A DNA stretch of 24,188 nt from UBA1550 sp049294435 (GTDB taxonomy: Bacteria; Patescibacteriota; Minisyncoccia; Phycocordibacterales; UBA1550): positions 1 to 24,188 of the forward strand of contig JBAQCU010000055.1 of assembly GCA_049294435.1 (NCBI GenBank). Reading direction: 5' to 3'. The translations under genes and the position numbers were made by a program. Below are positions 13,759-20,585 of this stretch, piece by piece. The number at the start of each line of letters is the position of its first letter. Position 1 is the first letter of the stretch. Under the pieces are notes generated by a model. The model was not told the origin of the DNA, did not search any database, and saw nothing but the letters and a program-made list of their open reading frames with translations.

Positions 13759-15543
13759 ATGGAATTTAGAAATATTGCGATTATTGCTCACGTTGACCAC
13801 GGAAAGACGACTCTTACTGATGCTTTGATGCGCCAGACAGGAATGACTAAGGAGGGTGTAACCATGGACTCAAATGCCTTGGAGCTTGAGCGCGGTATTA
13901 CTATTTACGCAAAAAACACATCTGTTTTTTATAAAGGAACAAAAATCAACATTGTGGACACACCAGGCCACGCAGACTTCGGCTCTGAGGTTGAGCGCGT
14001 GCTTCGTTCTATCGACACCGTGCTTCTCCTTGTAGATGCGCAGGAAGGTCCAATGCCTCAAACACGTTTCGTGTTAAAGAAATCTTTAGAGCTTGGTTTG
14101 AAGCCAATTGTTGTGCTAAACAAAATTGACAAACCAGCAGCTCGTCCGAAGGAAGTGCATGACGAAGTGTTTGAGCTTTTCTTTGAGCTCGGCGCGACAG
14201 ATGAACAGCTTGATTTCACTACTGTATACGCAATTGGTCGTCAGGGTATTGCAAAGCGCACTTTGGATGAGGAGTCTACAGACCTAACACCGCTTCTGGA
14301 TGTGATTCTAGAAAAAGTTCCTGCTGTAAAGACCGACATTCATGCGCCTGTGCGTATGCAGCCATTTAACTTGGGCTACGATAACTTCCTTGGACGCCTT
14401 GCTATTGGTCGCATTTATGAGGGTACACTTCACGCTGGTGAAACCATTATTATTAAAAACGTAGATGGAACATCTCGCCAAGGTAAGATTACAAAACTCT
14501 GTACATTTGAAGGCACAGAGAGAAAGGAAGTTGACGAGGCGATTGCGGGTGACATTGTAATGGTTGCAGGTCTTCCAGACGTTTACATAGGCGAAACACT
14601 TTGCGCGAATGCTTCGCAGGAGCCACTTCCTGCTATTAAAGTAGACGAGCCTACAATTTCCTTGAACTTCTTCGTGAACGACTCACCCTTCGCAGGACGC
14701 GAGGGTAAGTTCGTTACTATTCGTCAGATTCGCGATCGCCTTGAGCGAGAGCTTGAGGTGAACGTGGGCCTTCGCGTGGATTTTTCGGCAAACGACTCTT
14801 TTAAAGTGTATGGTCGCGGGGAAATGCACATCTCTATTCTTTTGGAACAAATGCGTCGCGAAGGTTTTGAGCTTCAGGTGTCGCAACCACAGGTTATCAT
14901 TAAGGAAGAAAACGGCGTGAAGCTTGAGCCGTACGAAGAACTCATTATTGATGTGCCGTCTGCTCTTTCTGGTGGCGTTATTGAGAAGCTTAACAAGCGC
15001 AAGGCAATGATGACCAATATGAAAGATGAAAACGGTATCACGCGTCTCACGTTTGATATCCCTACGCGCGGACTTCTTGGCTATCGCGGGCAGTTTGTGG
15101 TGGATACAAAGGGCGATGGAATTCTTTCATCACGTTTTGTTGAGTTCCGTCCACATGCAGGAGAGATTGTGAAGCGCGCGGCTGGTTCGATGGTTTCTAT
15201 GGCGTCTGGAAAGGCCCTCGGCTTCTCGCTATACAATCTTCAAGATCGTGGAACGCTATACATAGGGCCTGCTGTTGAAGTGTATGAAGGACAAGTTATC
15301 GGAAATACGGCAAAGGGTGACGAGATGACGGTGAACCCTACAAAAGGAAAGCAACTTTCAAACATGCGCTCATCAGGTACTGATGAGGCTATTACACTCA
15401 CACCTCCTTTTGACCTTAGTATTGAGCGTGGTCTTGAAACAATGACAGAAGAAGAGTATTTAGAAATCACTCCAAAGTCAGTCCGTCTCCGCAAGAGTTT
15501 TTTGACTGACGCAGACCGCGTAAAGGCGTTTAGGAAGAATTAG
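13759..15543 (+). CDS. typA: Ribosome-associated GTPase TypA/BipA
   Basis: TypA/BipA is an EF-G-like GTPase that aids large-subunit assembly and translation under stress, notably cold. The 594-aa product has G1 AHVDHGKT (10-17), the switch segment LELERGITI, G3 DTPGH (67-71) and an intact G4 NKID (121-124). The EF-G-like domains II, III and V follow, and the TypA-specific C-terminal domain includes the RGLLGYRGQF segment and SNMRSSGTDEA. The length is close to the usual 605-615 aa. It lies behind a leader of about 150 bases with a terminator-like hairpin and a perfect 46-bp palindrome, suggesting regulated expression. A hairpin follows the stop. Confidence 0.97.
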   Translation: MEFRNIAIIAHVDHGKTTLTDALMRQTGMTKEGVTMDSNALELERGITIYAKNTSVFYKGTKINIVDTPGHADFGSEVERVLRSIDTVLLLVDAQEGPMPQTRFVLKKSLELGLKPIVVLNKIDKPAARPKEVHDEVFELFFELGATDEQLDFTTVYAIGRQGIAKRTLDEESTDLTPLLDVILEKVPAVKTDIHAPVRMQPFNLGYDNFLGRLAIGRIYEGTLHAGETIIIKNVDGTSRQGKITKLCTFEGTERKEVDEAIAGDIVMVAGLPDVYIGETLCANASQEPLPAIKVDEPTISLNFFVNDSPFAGREGKFVTIRQIRDRLERELEVNVGLRVDFSANDSFKVYGRGEMHISILLEQMRREGFELQVSQPQVIIKEENGVKLEPYEELIIDVPSALSGGVIEKLNKRKAMMTNMKDENGITRLTFDIPTRGLLGYRGQFVVDTKGDGILSSRFVEFRPHAGEIVKRAAGSMVSMASGKALGFSLYNLQDRGTLYIGPAVEVYEGQVIGNTAKGDEMTVNPTKGKQLSNMRSSGTDEAITLTPPFDLSIERGLETMTEEEYLEITPKSVRLRKSFLTDADRVKAFRKN

Positions 15544-15551
15544 GGAACAAC

Positions 15552-15579
15552 TGACATGTGACATGTGACAATTGACAGT
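15552..15579. repeat. 7-bp tandem repeats after typA, four units
   Basis: TGACATG, TGACATG, TGACAAT and TGACAGT in exact register. TTAATTGTCAAATGTT-like inverse units follow the hairpin at about 15635-15650, so the arrays flank the hairpin as an imperfect outer stem. Confidence 0.85.
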
Positions 15580-15605
15580 GGATTTTCGCTTTGCGAAAAT
15601 CCACT
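15577..15605. terminator. Hairpin after typA
   Basis: Perfect 13-bp arms (15577-15589 and 15593-15605) around a TTT loop. There is no T run after it, so its strength as a terminator is uncertain. Confidence 0.65.
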
Positions 15606-15882
15606 AAGGGAATGTCCGCGAAGCGGTGTTAACTGTTAATTGTCAAATGTTGGCGAAGCCACTTATCCACAGTTTTCTTTTTAAATATTGCACCTTTTCT
15701 GACATCGTGGTACCCTTACATGGTAAGAGTTTTCACTCAGTGCTTGCTTGACTGCTTGGTTTTAGCCGAGGTGAGAGGGCGAGGAAAACGGGTCACTTAC
15801 AAAAAAATTAAGCAATTAAGCAAAAAAAAGAGGTCGTCGCGCTCCAATTGACGGTTACGCGACATGATTTCGATAAAATCAT

Positions 15883-16182
15883 ATGGCAAAGAAATTGTAT
15901 GTAGGAGGTATCCCTTATTCAACAACTGAGGATGATCTCAAGGCAGTGTTTGCAGAAATCGGTGAAGTTACTTCTTCAGCAATCATCATCGACAAGATGA
16001 CTGGTCGCTCAAAGGGTTTCGGATTTATTGAAATGGCAAAGGATGCTGATGCTGATAAGGCAATCGCAGAAATGAATGGCAAGGATTTCCAGGGCCGAAC
16101 ACTTACTGTGAATGAAGCGCGTCCTCTCGAGGAGCGCGCTCCACGTCGTGAGTTTGGTGGTGGAAGCAACCGTCGCATGTAA
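15883..16182 (+). CDS. RRM-domain RNA-binding protein
   Basis: The 99-aa product is a single RNA-recognition motif followed by a short arginine/glycine tail. RNP2 is LYVGGI near the N-terminus and RNP1 is KGFGFIEM at about 46-53, both with the aromatic residues that stack on RNA. The tail (REFGGGSNRRM) resembles the glycine-rich ends of bacterial Rbp proteins of the cyanobacterial cold-shock type. It probably binds single-stranded RNA and may act as an RNA chaperone; its targets are unknown. GATAAA (15872-15877) with TTGACG 18 bases upstream forms a possible promoter giving an almost leaderless message. A very strong terminator follows. Confidence 0.95.
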   Translation: MAKKLYVGGIPYSTTEDDLKAVFAEIGEVTSSAIIIDKMTGRSKGFGFIEMAKDADADKAIAEMNGKDFQGRTLTVNEARPLEERAPRREFGGGSNRRM

Positions 16183-16192
16183 ATATGCGAGC

Positions 16193-16241
16193 AACAAAAA
16201 CCCCACCGAGCACCAAAATGGTGCTCGGTGGGGTTTTTGTT
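16193..16241. terminator. Strong bidirectional terminator after the RRM gene
   Basis: Perfect arms of 23 bases around an AAA loop, with a CCCCACCGAGCACC core and A5/T5 at the base. The 11-base arm ACCGAGCACCA also forms a helix in the RNase P RNA at 18341-18351. Confidence 0.9.
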
Positions 16242-16294
16242 TTGTAAGATTTCTCGTTGTCCACAGTCTTCCATTGTGAAGGGTTTACACGAAA

Positions 16295-16303
16295 TGCTAT
16301 AAT
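16295..16303 (+). promoter_or_regulatory. Extended -10 promoter of the DUF5667 gene
   Basis: TGC followed by TATAAT (16298-16303), with TTGTGA (16274-16279) 18 bases upstream. The leader is about 33 bases. Confidence 0.65.
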
Positions 16304-16342
16304 TATGGCACGTTAGTTTATCAATTTAATATTTCAGTTATA

Positions 16343-17218
16343 ATGAAAAAATTACTTATTTTAGGTGTTGTGTTAATGTCTGTTCCAGTTGTTTCTTTTG
16401 CTCAAACTGGAACGACAACAGGCACACAGGCAACAGGTACAGCACCAGTTGTAGTCACAGACCCAGGGCTCTTGCCAGGAGACTTCTTCTACTTTTTTGA
16501 TAAGTGGAGTGAGTCGCTTAGTCTAGCCCTCACCTTTAATAATGAGAAGAAGGCGCGCAAGCACCTAGAGTATGCAAAGGAACGTATTTCTGAGATGAGT
16601 AAGGTTCTAGAAAATCCTACCGCTAAACTTGAGGACGTGGCAGGAGCAAGGGATGACTTTGACAAGCGCATAACGAAGGCAGTATCTATTCTAAAAACAG
16701 AAAAAGACAAAGGGGTTGATGTATCAAGCCTCGCGCGCGAGATTGATGACGAACTTGACGATATCAAAGACGATCTAGAAGAGATGCTTAAAGATCACGA
16801 GTATAAATTTTCTAACGCAGAGGCTGAGATTCGCGCAAAGCTCGATTCTCTTTCTCCAGCAGATCCTCAATTCAAAGGGTTAACTCAAGCTCTTGAATCT
16901 ATCACTAAAGAAAAACATGATATTGCAAATGAACTGGATGATCTAGACATTGACCTAGATGACGAGCAGGCACTTTTTGAAGAAATAATGGGCAAGGAAT
17001 TGTTGGCAGAGAAGCACATGGAGCAAGACGAAAAACGTGCTCTTAAGAATACTCTAGATATTGGGGATATGCAGATGGATGGAACAGACGAGGACAGAAT
17101 GGATATTGATGATATTGATGTAAACGATCTTGAAGACACAATTAAAAAAGGGGAGAGAATGATGGAAGAGTTCATGGGTGGAGAACCATCAAATGGTACA
17201 AACAACATTAATAGGTAA
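16343..17218 (+). CDS. Secreted acidic DUF5667-domain protein
   Basis: The 291-aa product begins with a signal peptide (MKKLLILGVVLMSVPVVSFA, cleavage after residue 20) and a Thr/Gly-rich linker. The DUF5667-like helical domain follows (about 40-150), recognisable by PGDFFYFFDKWSESLSLAL and the repeating KARKHLEYAKERISEM. The rest is strongly acidic, with many Asp-Asp pairs (DDIDVNDLED). DUF5667 proteins are common in these bacteria and their function is unknown. Location outside the membrane is inferred from the signal peptide. The methionine/aspartate-rich tail could bind metal, which is speculation. Its 3' end overlaps the next gene by 26 bp, indicating co-transcription. Confidence 0.88.
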   Translation: MKKLLILGVVLMSVPVVSFAQTGTTTGTQATGTAPVVVTDPGLLPGDFFYFFDKWSESLSLALTFNNEKKARKHLEYAKERISEMSKVLENPTAKLEDVAGARDDFDKRITKAVSILKTEKDKGVDVSSLAREIDDELDDIKDDLEEMLKDHEYKFSNAEAEIRAKLDSLSPADPQFKGLTQALESITKEKHDIANELDDLDIDLDDEQALFEEIMGKELLAEKHMEQDEKRALKNTLDIGDMQMDGTDEDRMDIDDIDVNDLEDTIKKGERMMEEFMGGEPSNGTNNINR

Positions 17219-17675
17219 GATTCTTTTATGGGTGTTGTATGCGACCATCACAGTGGCTGTTTTTGCCACTGTGATTATTGTTGTGTCTCCAAAAGATACA
17301 GTGTCGGAGGTTGTAATTGCAGGTGAAAGATTGAACGTTGTTGTCGCAGATACACCAGCGCTTCAAGAAAAAGGCCTGAGCGGACGCACGAGTCTTAAAC
17401 CAAACGATGGGATGTTATTTATCTTTCCTGAGCCTGGATTCTATGGTTTTTGGATGAAAGGTATGAAAATTCCAATTGATATAATTTGGCTTAATTCAGA
17501 AAGACGTATAGTGGATGTCTGGGAAAACGCGACACCAGATTCGTATCCACGAGCATACGTTTCCCGCGCAGAAGCGAAGTATGTGCTTGAAGTTCCGTCA
17601 GGATTTAGCTCTAAATATTCGTTAAAAGAAGGAGATGTTCTTGAAACAGAATCATCCTCAGGATATACTAGATAG
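17193..17675 (+). CDS. Membrane-anchored DUF192 protein
   Basis: The 160-aa product has one N-terminal membrane span (about 8-35) and an outside DUF192 domain. The domain shows VVVADTPALQEKGLSGR, DGMLFIFPEPG and the conserved WMKGMKIPIDIIWL segment, then YVLEVPSG. DUF192 is a small beta domain of unknown role found secreted or membrane-bound in bacteria and archaea. The gene overlaps the DUF5667 gene. ATG 17193 is preferred because GGTGGAG lies 9 bases upstream (17177-17183), one of very few Shine-Dalgarno-like sequences in the window, as expected for an internal operon gene. A GTG at 17178 is the alternative start. Confidence 0.88.
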   Translation: MVQTTLIGKILLWVLYATITVAVFATVIIVVSPKDTVSEVVIAGERLNVVVADTPALQEKGLSGRTSLKPNDGMLFIFPEPGFYGFWMKGMKIPIDIIWLNSERRIVDVWENATPDSYPRAYVSRAEAKYVLEVPSGFSSKYSLKEGDVLETESSSGYTR

Positions 17676-17726
17676 GTTCGGTCGAGTACAGTTTTTAATA
17701 AAATAACGCGCGAAGTGAGTAAATCT

Positions 17727-17783
17727 ACCCCAGTTAAATCCTGCTTCGCAGGAATTTCGCAAAGCGAAATTATTTAACGGGGT
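17727..17783. repeat. Three-way-junction palindrome
   Basis: An outer stem (17727-17739 with 17772-17783, one bulged A) encloses two directly abutting perfect hairpins: CCTGC-TTC-GCAGG (17740-17752) and AATTTCGC-AAA-GCGAAATT (17753-17771). No unpaired bases remain at the junction. A similar design occurs at 23972-24060. Confidence 0.8.
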
Positions 17784-17786
17784 GGT

Positions 17787-17818
17787 GATTTTAACAATCG
17801 CTTCGCTCATTTAAAATC
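17787..17818. repeat. Inverted repeat before the 20-codon ORF
   Basis: GATTTTAA (17787-17794) and TTAAAATC (17811-17818) are reverse complements, with CGCTTCGCTC in the loop region. It ends 4 bases before the small ORF and could serve as its -10 region (TAAAAT, 17812-17817). Confidence 0.5.
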
Positions 17819-17822
17819 AATC

Positions 17823-17885
17823 ATGGCAAAAGGAAAAGACGCGCATAAAGAAAAAAAGAAACCAAAGAAGTCAGCTAAGAAATAA
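17823..17885 (+). CDS. Tiny lysine-rich peptide (20 aa)
   Basis: The frame reads MAKGKDAHKEKKKPKKSAKK and then TAA, with 11 lysines in 20 residues. Very small proteins starting MAKGKD... and rich in lysine are familiar from several bacterial genomes and are usually left unannotated; their role is unknown, with nucleic-acid or ribosome binding the obvious guess from charge. It stands alone between palindromes, upstream of rnpB. Without comparison to relatives it could also be a chance ORF; the clean start, composition and stop make a real gene more likely than not. Confidence 0.55.
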   Translation: MAKGKDAHKEKKKPKKSAKK

Positions 17886-17895
17886 AAACCGCTCG

Positions 17896-17987
17896 CCTAG
17901 TTCCTCTTATGGTACGGATTTTTCGAAGCTTAAAAAATCCTGAAGTTCTCGTGCCGTCGCACTCAAAACCCCATAAAAGAAACTAGG
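17896..17987. other. Possible structured RNA element upstream of rnpB
   Basis: A 17-base arm (17896-17912) pairs with 17971-17987 with two mismatches. Inside it GGATTTTT and AAAAATCC (17916-17923 and 17933-17940) form a second stem. No ORF or known RNA family is recognised. It lies just after the 20-codon ORF. Confidence 0.4.
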
Positions 17988-18002
17988 TCTCGCTCAAAGT
18001 AG

Positions 18003-18037
18003 GAAATAGAACCCTCGTAATACAAGGGTTTTATTTC
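18003..18037 (+). terminator. Terminator-like hairpin upstream of rnpB
   Basis: GAAATAGAACCCT (18003-18015) pairs with AGGGTTTTATTTC (18025-18037), one G-T pair, followed after a few bases by T7. It would end any transcript coming from the small-ORF region. Confidence 0.65.
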
Positions 18038-18059
18038 TATTGCTTTTTTATTAAAATAG

Positions 18060-18068
18060 TGGTATAAT
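18060..18068 (+). promoter_or_regulatory. Extended -10 promoter of rnpB
   Basis: TGG followed by TATAAT (18063-18068). It places the transcript start close to 18075, matching the 5' end of the P1 helix of RNase P RNA. Confidence 0.75.
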
Positions 18069-18076
18069 TATCATAC

Positions 18077-18463
18077 CCATATCAGATGGTCGCCCAGCCC
18101 CTCCTTGGAGAGGTTGGGAGGAAAGTCCGAACACTCCCCAGCTCCAGTTTTGGTTTTTAGAATCTTCTAGATATCAAAACTGGGGCTGGGAGCATGGTAG
18201 CGGGTAACGCCCGTCGAAAGTAATTTCAGAGGTGCGAGCAGAGACGCCTTCGACGAAAGAAGAAGGCACCCCTCGTGGGTGAGCTCTCGTAGTAATACGA
18301 GAGGTGAAACGGCTAAATCCTTACCTGGGTGCAAGGCCGTACCGAGCACCAGCAATGGTGCTCGGGGTGCCGCTCGAGGGTGTGAGTAATCACACTCCCA
18401 GATAAATGATCATCCCCAGCTCATCTAGTATGGGCTGGGACAGAATTCGGCTTATCGATATGG
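18077..18463 (+). ncRNA. rnpB: RNase P RNA (bacterial type A-like)
   Basis: This is the catalytic RNA that trims the 5' leaders of pre-tRNAs. The conserved core is visible: GAGGAAAGTCCGAACA near the 5' end (about 18118-18133), the GGGTAACGCCCG segment (about 18201-18212), GTGAAACGGCTAAATCC (about 18304-18320), GGTGCAAGGCCGTA, and the 3' ACAGAATTCGGCTTAT. The ends CCATATC (18077-18083) and GATATGG (18457-18463) pair as helix P1. One variable helix (18341-18365) is capped by a GCAA tetraloop and has the same arm as the RRM-gene terminator. A promoter and a terminator border it closely. Confidence 0.95.
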
Positions 18464-18470
18464 TAGTATG

Positions 18471-18505
18471 AAAAACCGCAGGGAAACCTGCGGTTTTTCT
18501 TTTTT
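18471..18505 (+). terminator. Intrinsic terminator of rnpB
   Basis: AAAAACCGCAGG pairs with CCTGCGGTTTTT around GAAA (18471-18498), followed by C and TTTTTT. Confidence 0.9.
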
Positions 18506-18510
18506 GTACA

Positions 18511-18554
18511 ACTATGAACCTATTTACTCCTATGGGAGTAAATAGGTTCATAGT
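18511..18554. repeat. 20-bp perfect hairpin downstream of rnpB
   Basis: Arms 18511-18530 and 18535-18554 match perfectly around TATG. No T run follows on the plus strand. It may block leftward transcripts or act as a spacer hairpin. Confidence 0.8.
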
Positions 18555-18584
18555 AAGTTTTTTGCACAGAGTACGTCATATCAT

Positions 18585-18670
18585 GTATACCCCCACACCT
18601 ACTTTTGAACTTATCGTTATTGGGTAATTTTTGAAAAATATTTTGTAAAAAAGTAGGTGTGGGGGTATAC
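18585..18670. repeat. 22-bp perfect inverted repeat spanning the murJ promoter
   Basis: GTATACCCCCACACCTAC plus TTTT (18585-18606) is repeated exactly in inverted form at 18649-18670, with a 42-bp AT-rich spacer. The right arm supplies most of the murJ -10 box. A partial third copy of the arm (TACCCCCACACCTACTTT) lies at 23215-23232, before tRNA-Gly. Confidence 0.85.
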
Positions 18671-18671
18671 T
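18666..18671 (+). promoter_or_regulatory. -10 promoter of murJ
   Basis: TATACT preceded by GTGTGGGGG. It is formed largely by the right arm of the inverted repeat. The ATG lies 20 bases downstream. The left arm would place a similar TATACA box on the opposite strand. Confidence 0.6.
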
Positions 18672-18691
18672 CATTAGCATAAGATCTAAAC

Positions 18692-20368
18692 ATGGTAAAA
18701 AAACTCCTATCCCTATTTTCCCGTGAATGGAACGGTCTTCACGAAGCGGCATTTCTCCTAGGGCTTTTTGCTATCTTGTCGCAAGTTCTCGCTCTATTTC
18801 GCGACCGTCTCCTCGCTCACCTTTTTGGAGCGAGTCAAACACTCGATATATATTATGCAGCTTTTCGTATTCCAGATTTTGTATTCGCTGGAGTTGCTTC
18901 GTTTATTTCTGCGCTCGTACTTATACCAATTCTAACCAAAAAAGCAAGAGAGAGTGACGCACGAGCGCAGAAGTTTTTGAACGACACATTTACGGTTTTT
19001 TTCTCAATACTAGTCGTGGTTTCATTGGGGGTGTACATCGCGACACCTGCTCTCGTGCATGCGCTCTTTCCGTCATTTTCCGGAGATGCATTAAACGAGC
19101 TAGTCATGATGTCACGCCTGCTACTCCTTTCACCAATCCTTCTCGGGCTTTCGAATCTTTTTGGCAGTGTTACGCAAATGCTACACAAATTTTTTGCATT
19201 CGCGCTTGCGCCAATTCTCTACAACATAGGCATAATCGTAGGAGCATTATTTTTCTACCCAACATTTGGCGCAATAGGGCTCGGATGGGGAGTCGTTTTG
19301 GGTGCATTTATGCATTTTTTTGTACACTTTTATATAAGCTCACGGAACGGCTTTACTTTAAATGTATCTTTCATTCCGGCGTTCACGGATATTTGGGAAG
19401 TCGTTCGTGTGTCTTTTCCACGCACTATTGCGCTTTCGGCAAACCAGATTGCTCTTTTTGCGTTGGTAGTTTTTGCCGCAAGTCTTCCGCGTGGCTCTAT
19501 CACTGTGTTTAACTTTGCGCTCAATCTACAGTCGGTACCAATTGCAATTATTGGTATAAGCTATGCTACTGCTGCATTTCCTGGACTTTCAAAACATTTT
19601 GCCGATGAAGAAATCAAAAAATTTCTCGAAAAAATATTAACCGCAGCTCGGCATATCGTGTTTTGGTCACTACCGATTTTGGTTCTTATGATTGTGCTTC
19701 GAGCTCAAATCGTGAGAACAATTCTTGGTTCTGGTTCGTTTGACTGGACTGCTACAAGACTAACTGCAGCATGTCTTGCCATATTTACAGTTTCCGCAGT
19801 AGCGCAGTCAGTTGGACATTTGTTTGCTCGAGGTTTTTATGCGACAGGAAATAACAGTATTCCTTTTATAACAAATGTGTTATCGGCGGCGATTATCGGA
19901 TTTACTGGTTACGGTTTCCTCGTTATGTATGACAGCTCATTGTTTATGAGGGATTTTATAGAGGCGCTTCTTCGCGTGGAGGGGCTTACAGGCACATCTG
20001 TTTTGATGTTACCACTCGCATATTCTGTTGGGATGCTATTTAATACAGTGCTACTAATCTACTTCTTTAGAAGGCGATTCGGAAAGTTCCTTTCCCCGGT
20101 AAAGAACACGTTGATGCATGGTTCATTTTCAGCAATAATCGCAGGGCTCGTCGCGTATGAATTTTTGGAAATTCTTGGACTCTACCTAGAACTGGATACA
20201 TTCATTGGTATTTTTACACAAGGTCTTGTAGCTGGAATTGCTGGAATGCTCACATGGTGGCTCATTTTGGAGCTTATGGGGAACGAAGAAATCAAGGATG
20301 TCCGCACCGCCCTTCATCGCAAGTTCTGGAAATCAAATGTGGTCATTCCAGACAAGGAGGAGATATAA
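18692..20368 (+). CDS. murJ: Lipid II flippase MurJ (MviN family)
   Basis: MurJ moves lipid-linked peptidoglycan precursor across the cytoplasmic membrane. The 558-aa product is strongly hydrophobic, with about 14 membrane spans. It has the family start ILSQVLALFRDRLLAHLFGA, then LDIYYAAFRIPDF, and the RLLLLSPILLGLSNLFGSV segment in the middle. An arginine just before RLLAHLFG corresponds to the conserved basic residue in the central cavity. The length is normal. With the FtsB-like and transglycosylase genes it forms the cell-wall part of the window. No terminator follows; 7-bp repeats begin within 15 bp of the stop. Confidence 0.95.
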   Translation: MVKKLLSLFSREWNGLHEAAFLLGLFAILSQVLALFRDRLLAHLFGASQTLDIYYAAFRIPDFVFAGVASFISALVLIPILTKKARESDARAQKFLNDTFTVFFSILVVVSLGVYIATPALVHALFPSFSGDALNELVMMSRLLLLSPILLGLSNLFGSVTQMLHKFFAFALAPILYNIGIIVGALFFYPTFGAIGLGWGVVLGAFMHFFVHFYISSRNGFTLNVSFIPAFTDIWEVVRVSFPRTIALSANQIALFALVVFAASLPRGSITVFNFALNLQSVPIAIIGISYATAAFPGLSKHFADEEIKKFLEKILTAARHIVFWSLPILVLMIVLRAQIVRTILGSGSFDWTATRLTAACLAIFTVSAVAQSVGHLFARGFYATGNNSIPFITNVLSAAIIGFTGYGFLVMYDSSLFMRDFIEALLRVEGLTGTSVLMLPLAYSVGMLFNTVLLIYFFRRRFGKFLSPVKNTLMHGSFSAIIAGLVAYEFLEILGLYLELDTFIGIFTQGLVAGIAGMLTWWLILELMGNEEIKDVRTALHRKFWKSNVVIPDKEEI

Positions 20369-20380
20369 GGCTAGTGAAAA

Positions 20381-20522
20381 AGTCGAAAGTCCTAAAGTCA
20401 AAAGTTGATGCAGGAATAAGAAGCAGATCCATTATGAAGATTGGTGAAAACCCTTTGAATTTCAAGGATTTTGTGGTATGGTACATGAGTTAAAAGTTCA
20501 TAAAGTTTGTAAAGTAGAAAGT
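20381..20522. repeat. 7-bp-like repeats between murJ and lepA
   Basis: AGTCGAA, AGTCCTAA, AGTCAAA and AGTTGAT occur from 20381 to 20409. AGTTAAA/AGTAGAA-type units resume from about 20489 to 20525. GTTCATAAAG (20496-20505) also pairs with CTTTATGAAC (20541-20550) in the lepA leader. Confidence 0.65.
20474..20482 (+). promoter_or_regulatory. Possible extended -10 promoter of lepA
   Basis: TGG followed by TATGGT (20477-20482) matches the local TGTGGTAT pattern but with a weak -10. It would give a leader of about 95 bases made mostly of repeats. Confidence 0.4.
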
Positions 20523-20585
20523 AGATATTGGATGCGACGACTTTATGAACCTTATAAACTTTAAAGACTTTATAAACTAATTCTC

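Larger units (their letters stand above)
15544..15882. other. 339-bp gene-free region between typA and the RRM gene
   Basis: No convincing ORF is present. It holds, in order: four 7-bp repeats (15552-15579), a terminator hairpin (15577-15605), two GCGAAGC mini-hairpins, an inverted 7-bp repeat array (about 15628-15650), and TTATCCACA at 15663-15671. An inverted repeat at 15744-15757 and 15810-15823 then encloses about 50 bases of unknown, possibly structured sequence. A weak TTGACG/GATAAA promoter lies close to the RRM start. Confidence 0.7.

Noticed and set aside
15663..15671. Replication origin
   Set aside because: Only one perfect DnaA box is present, with no cluster of boxes, no AT-rich unwinding region beside it and no dnaA or dnaN gene nearby.
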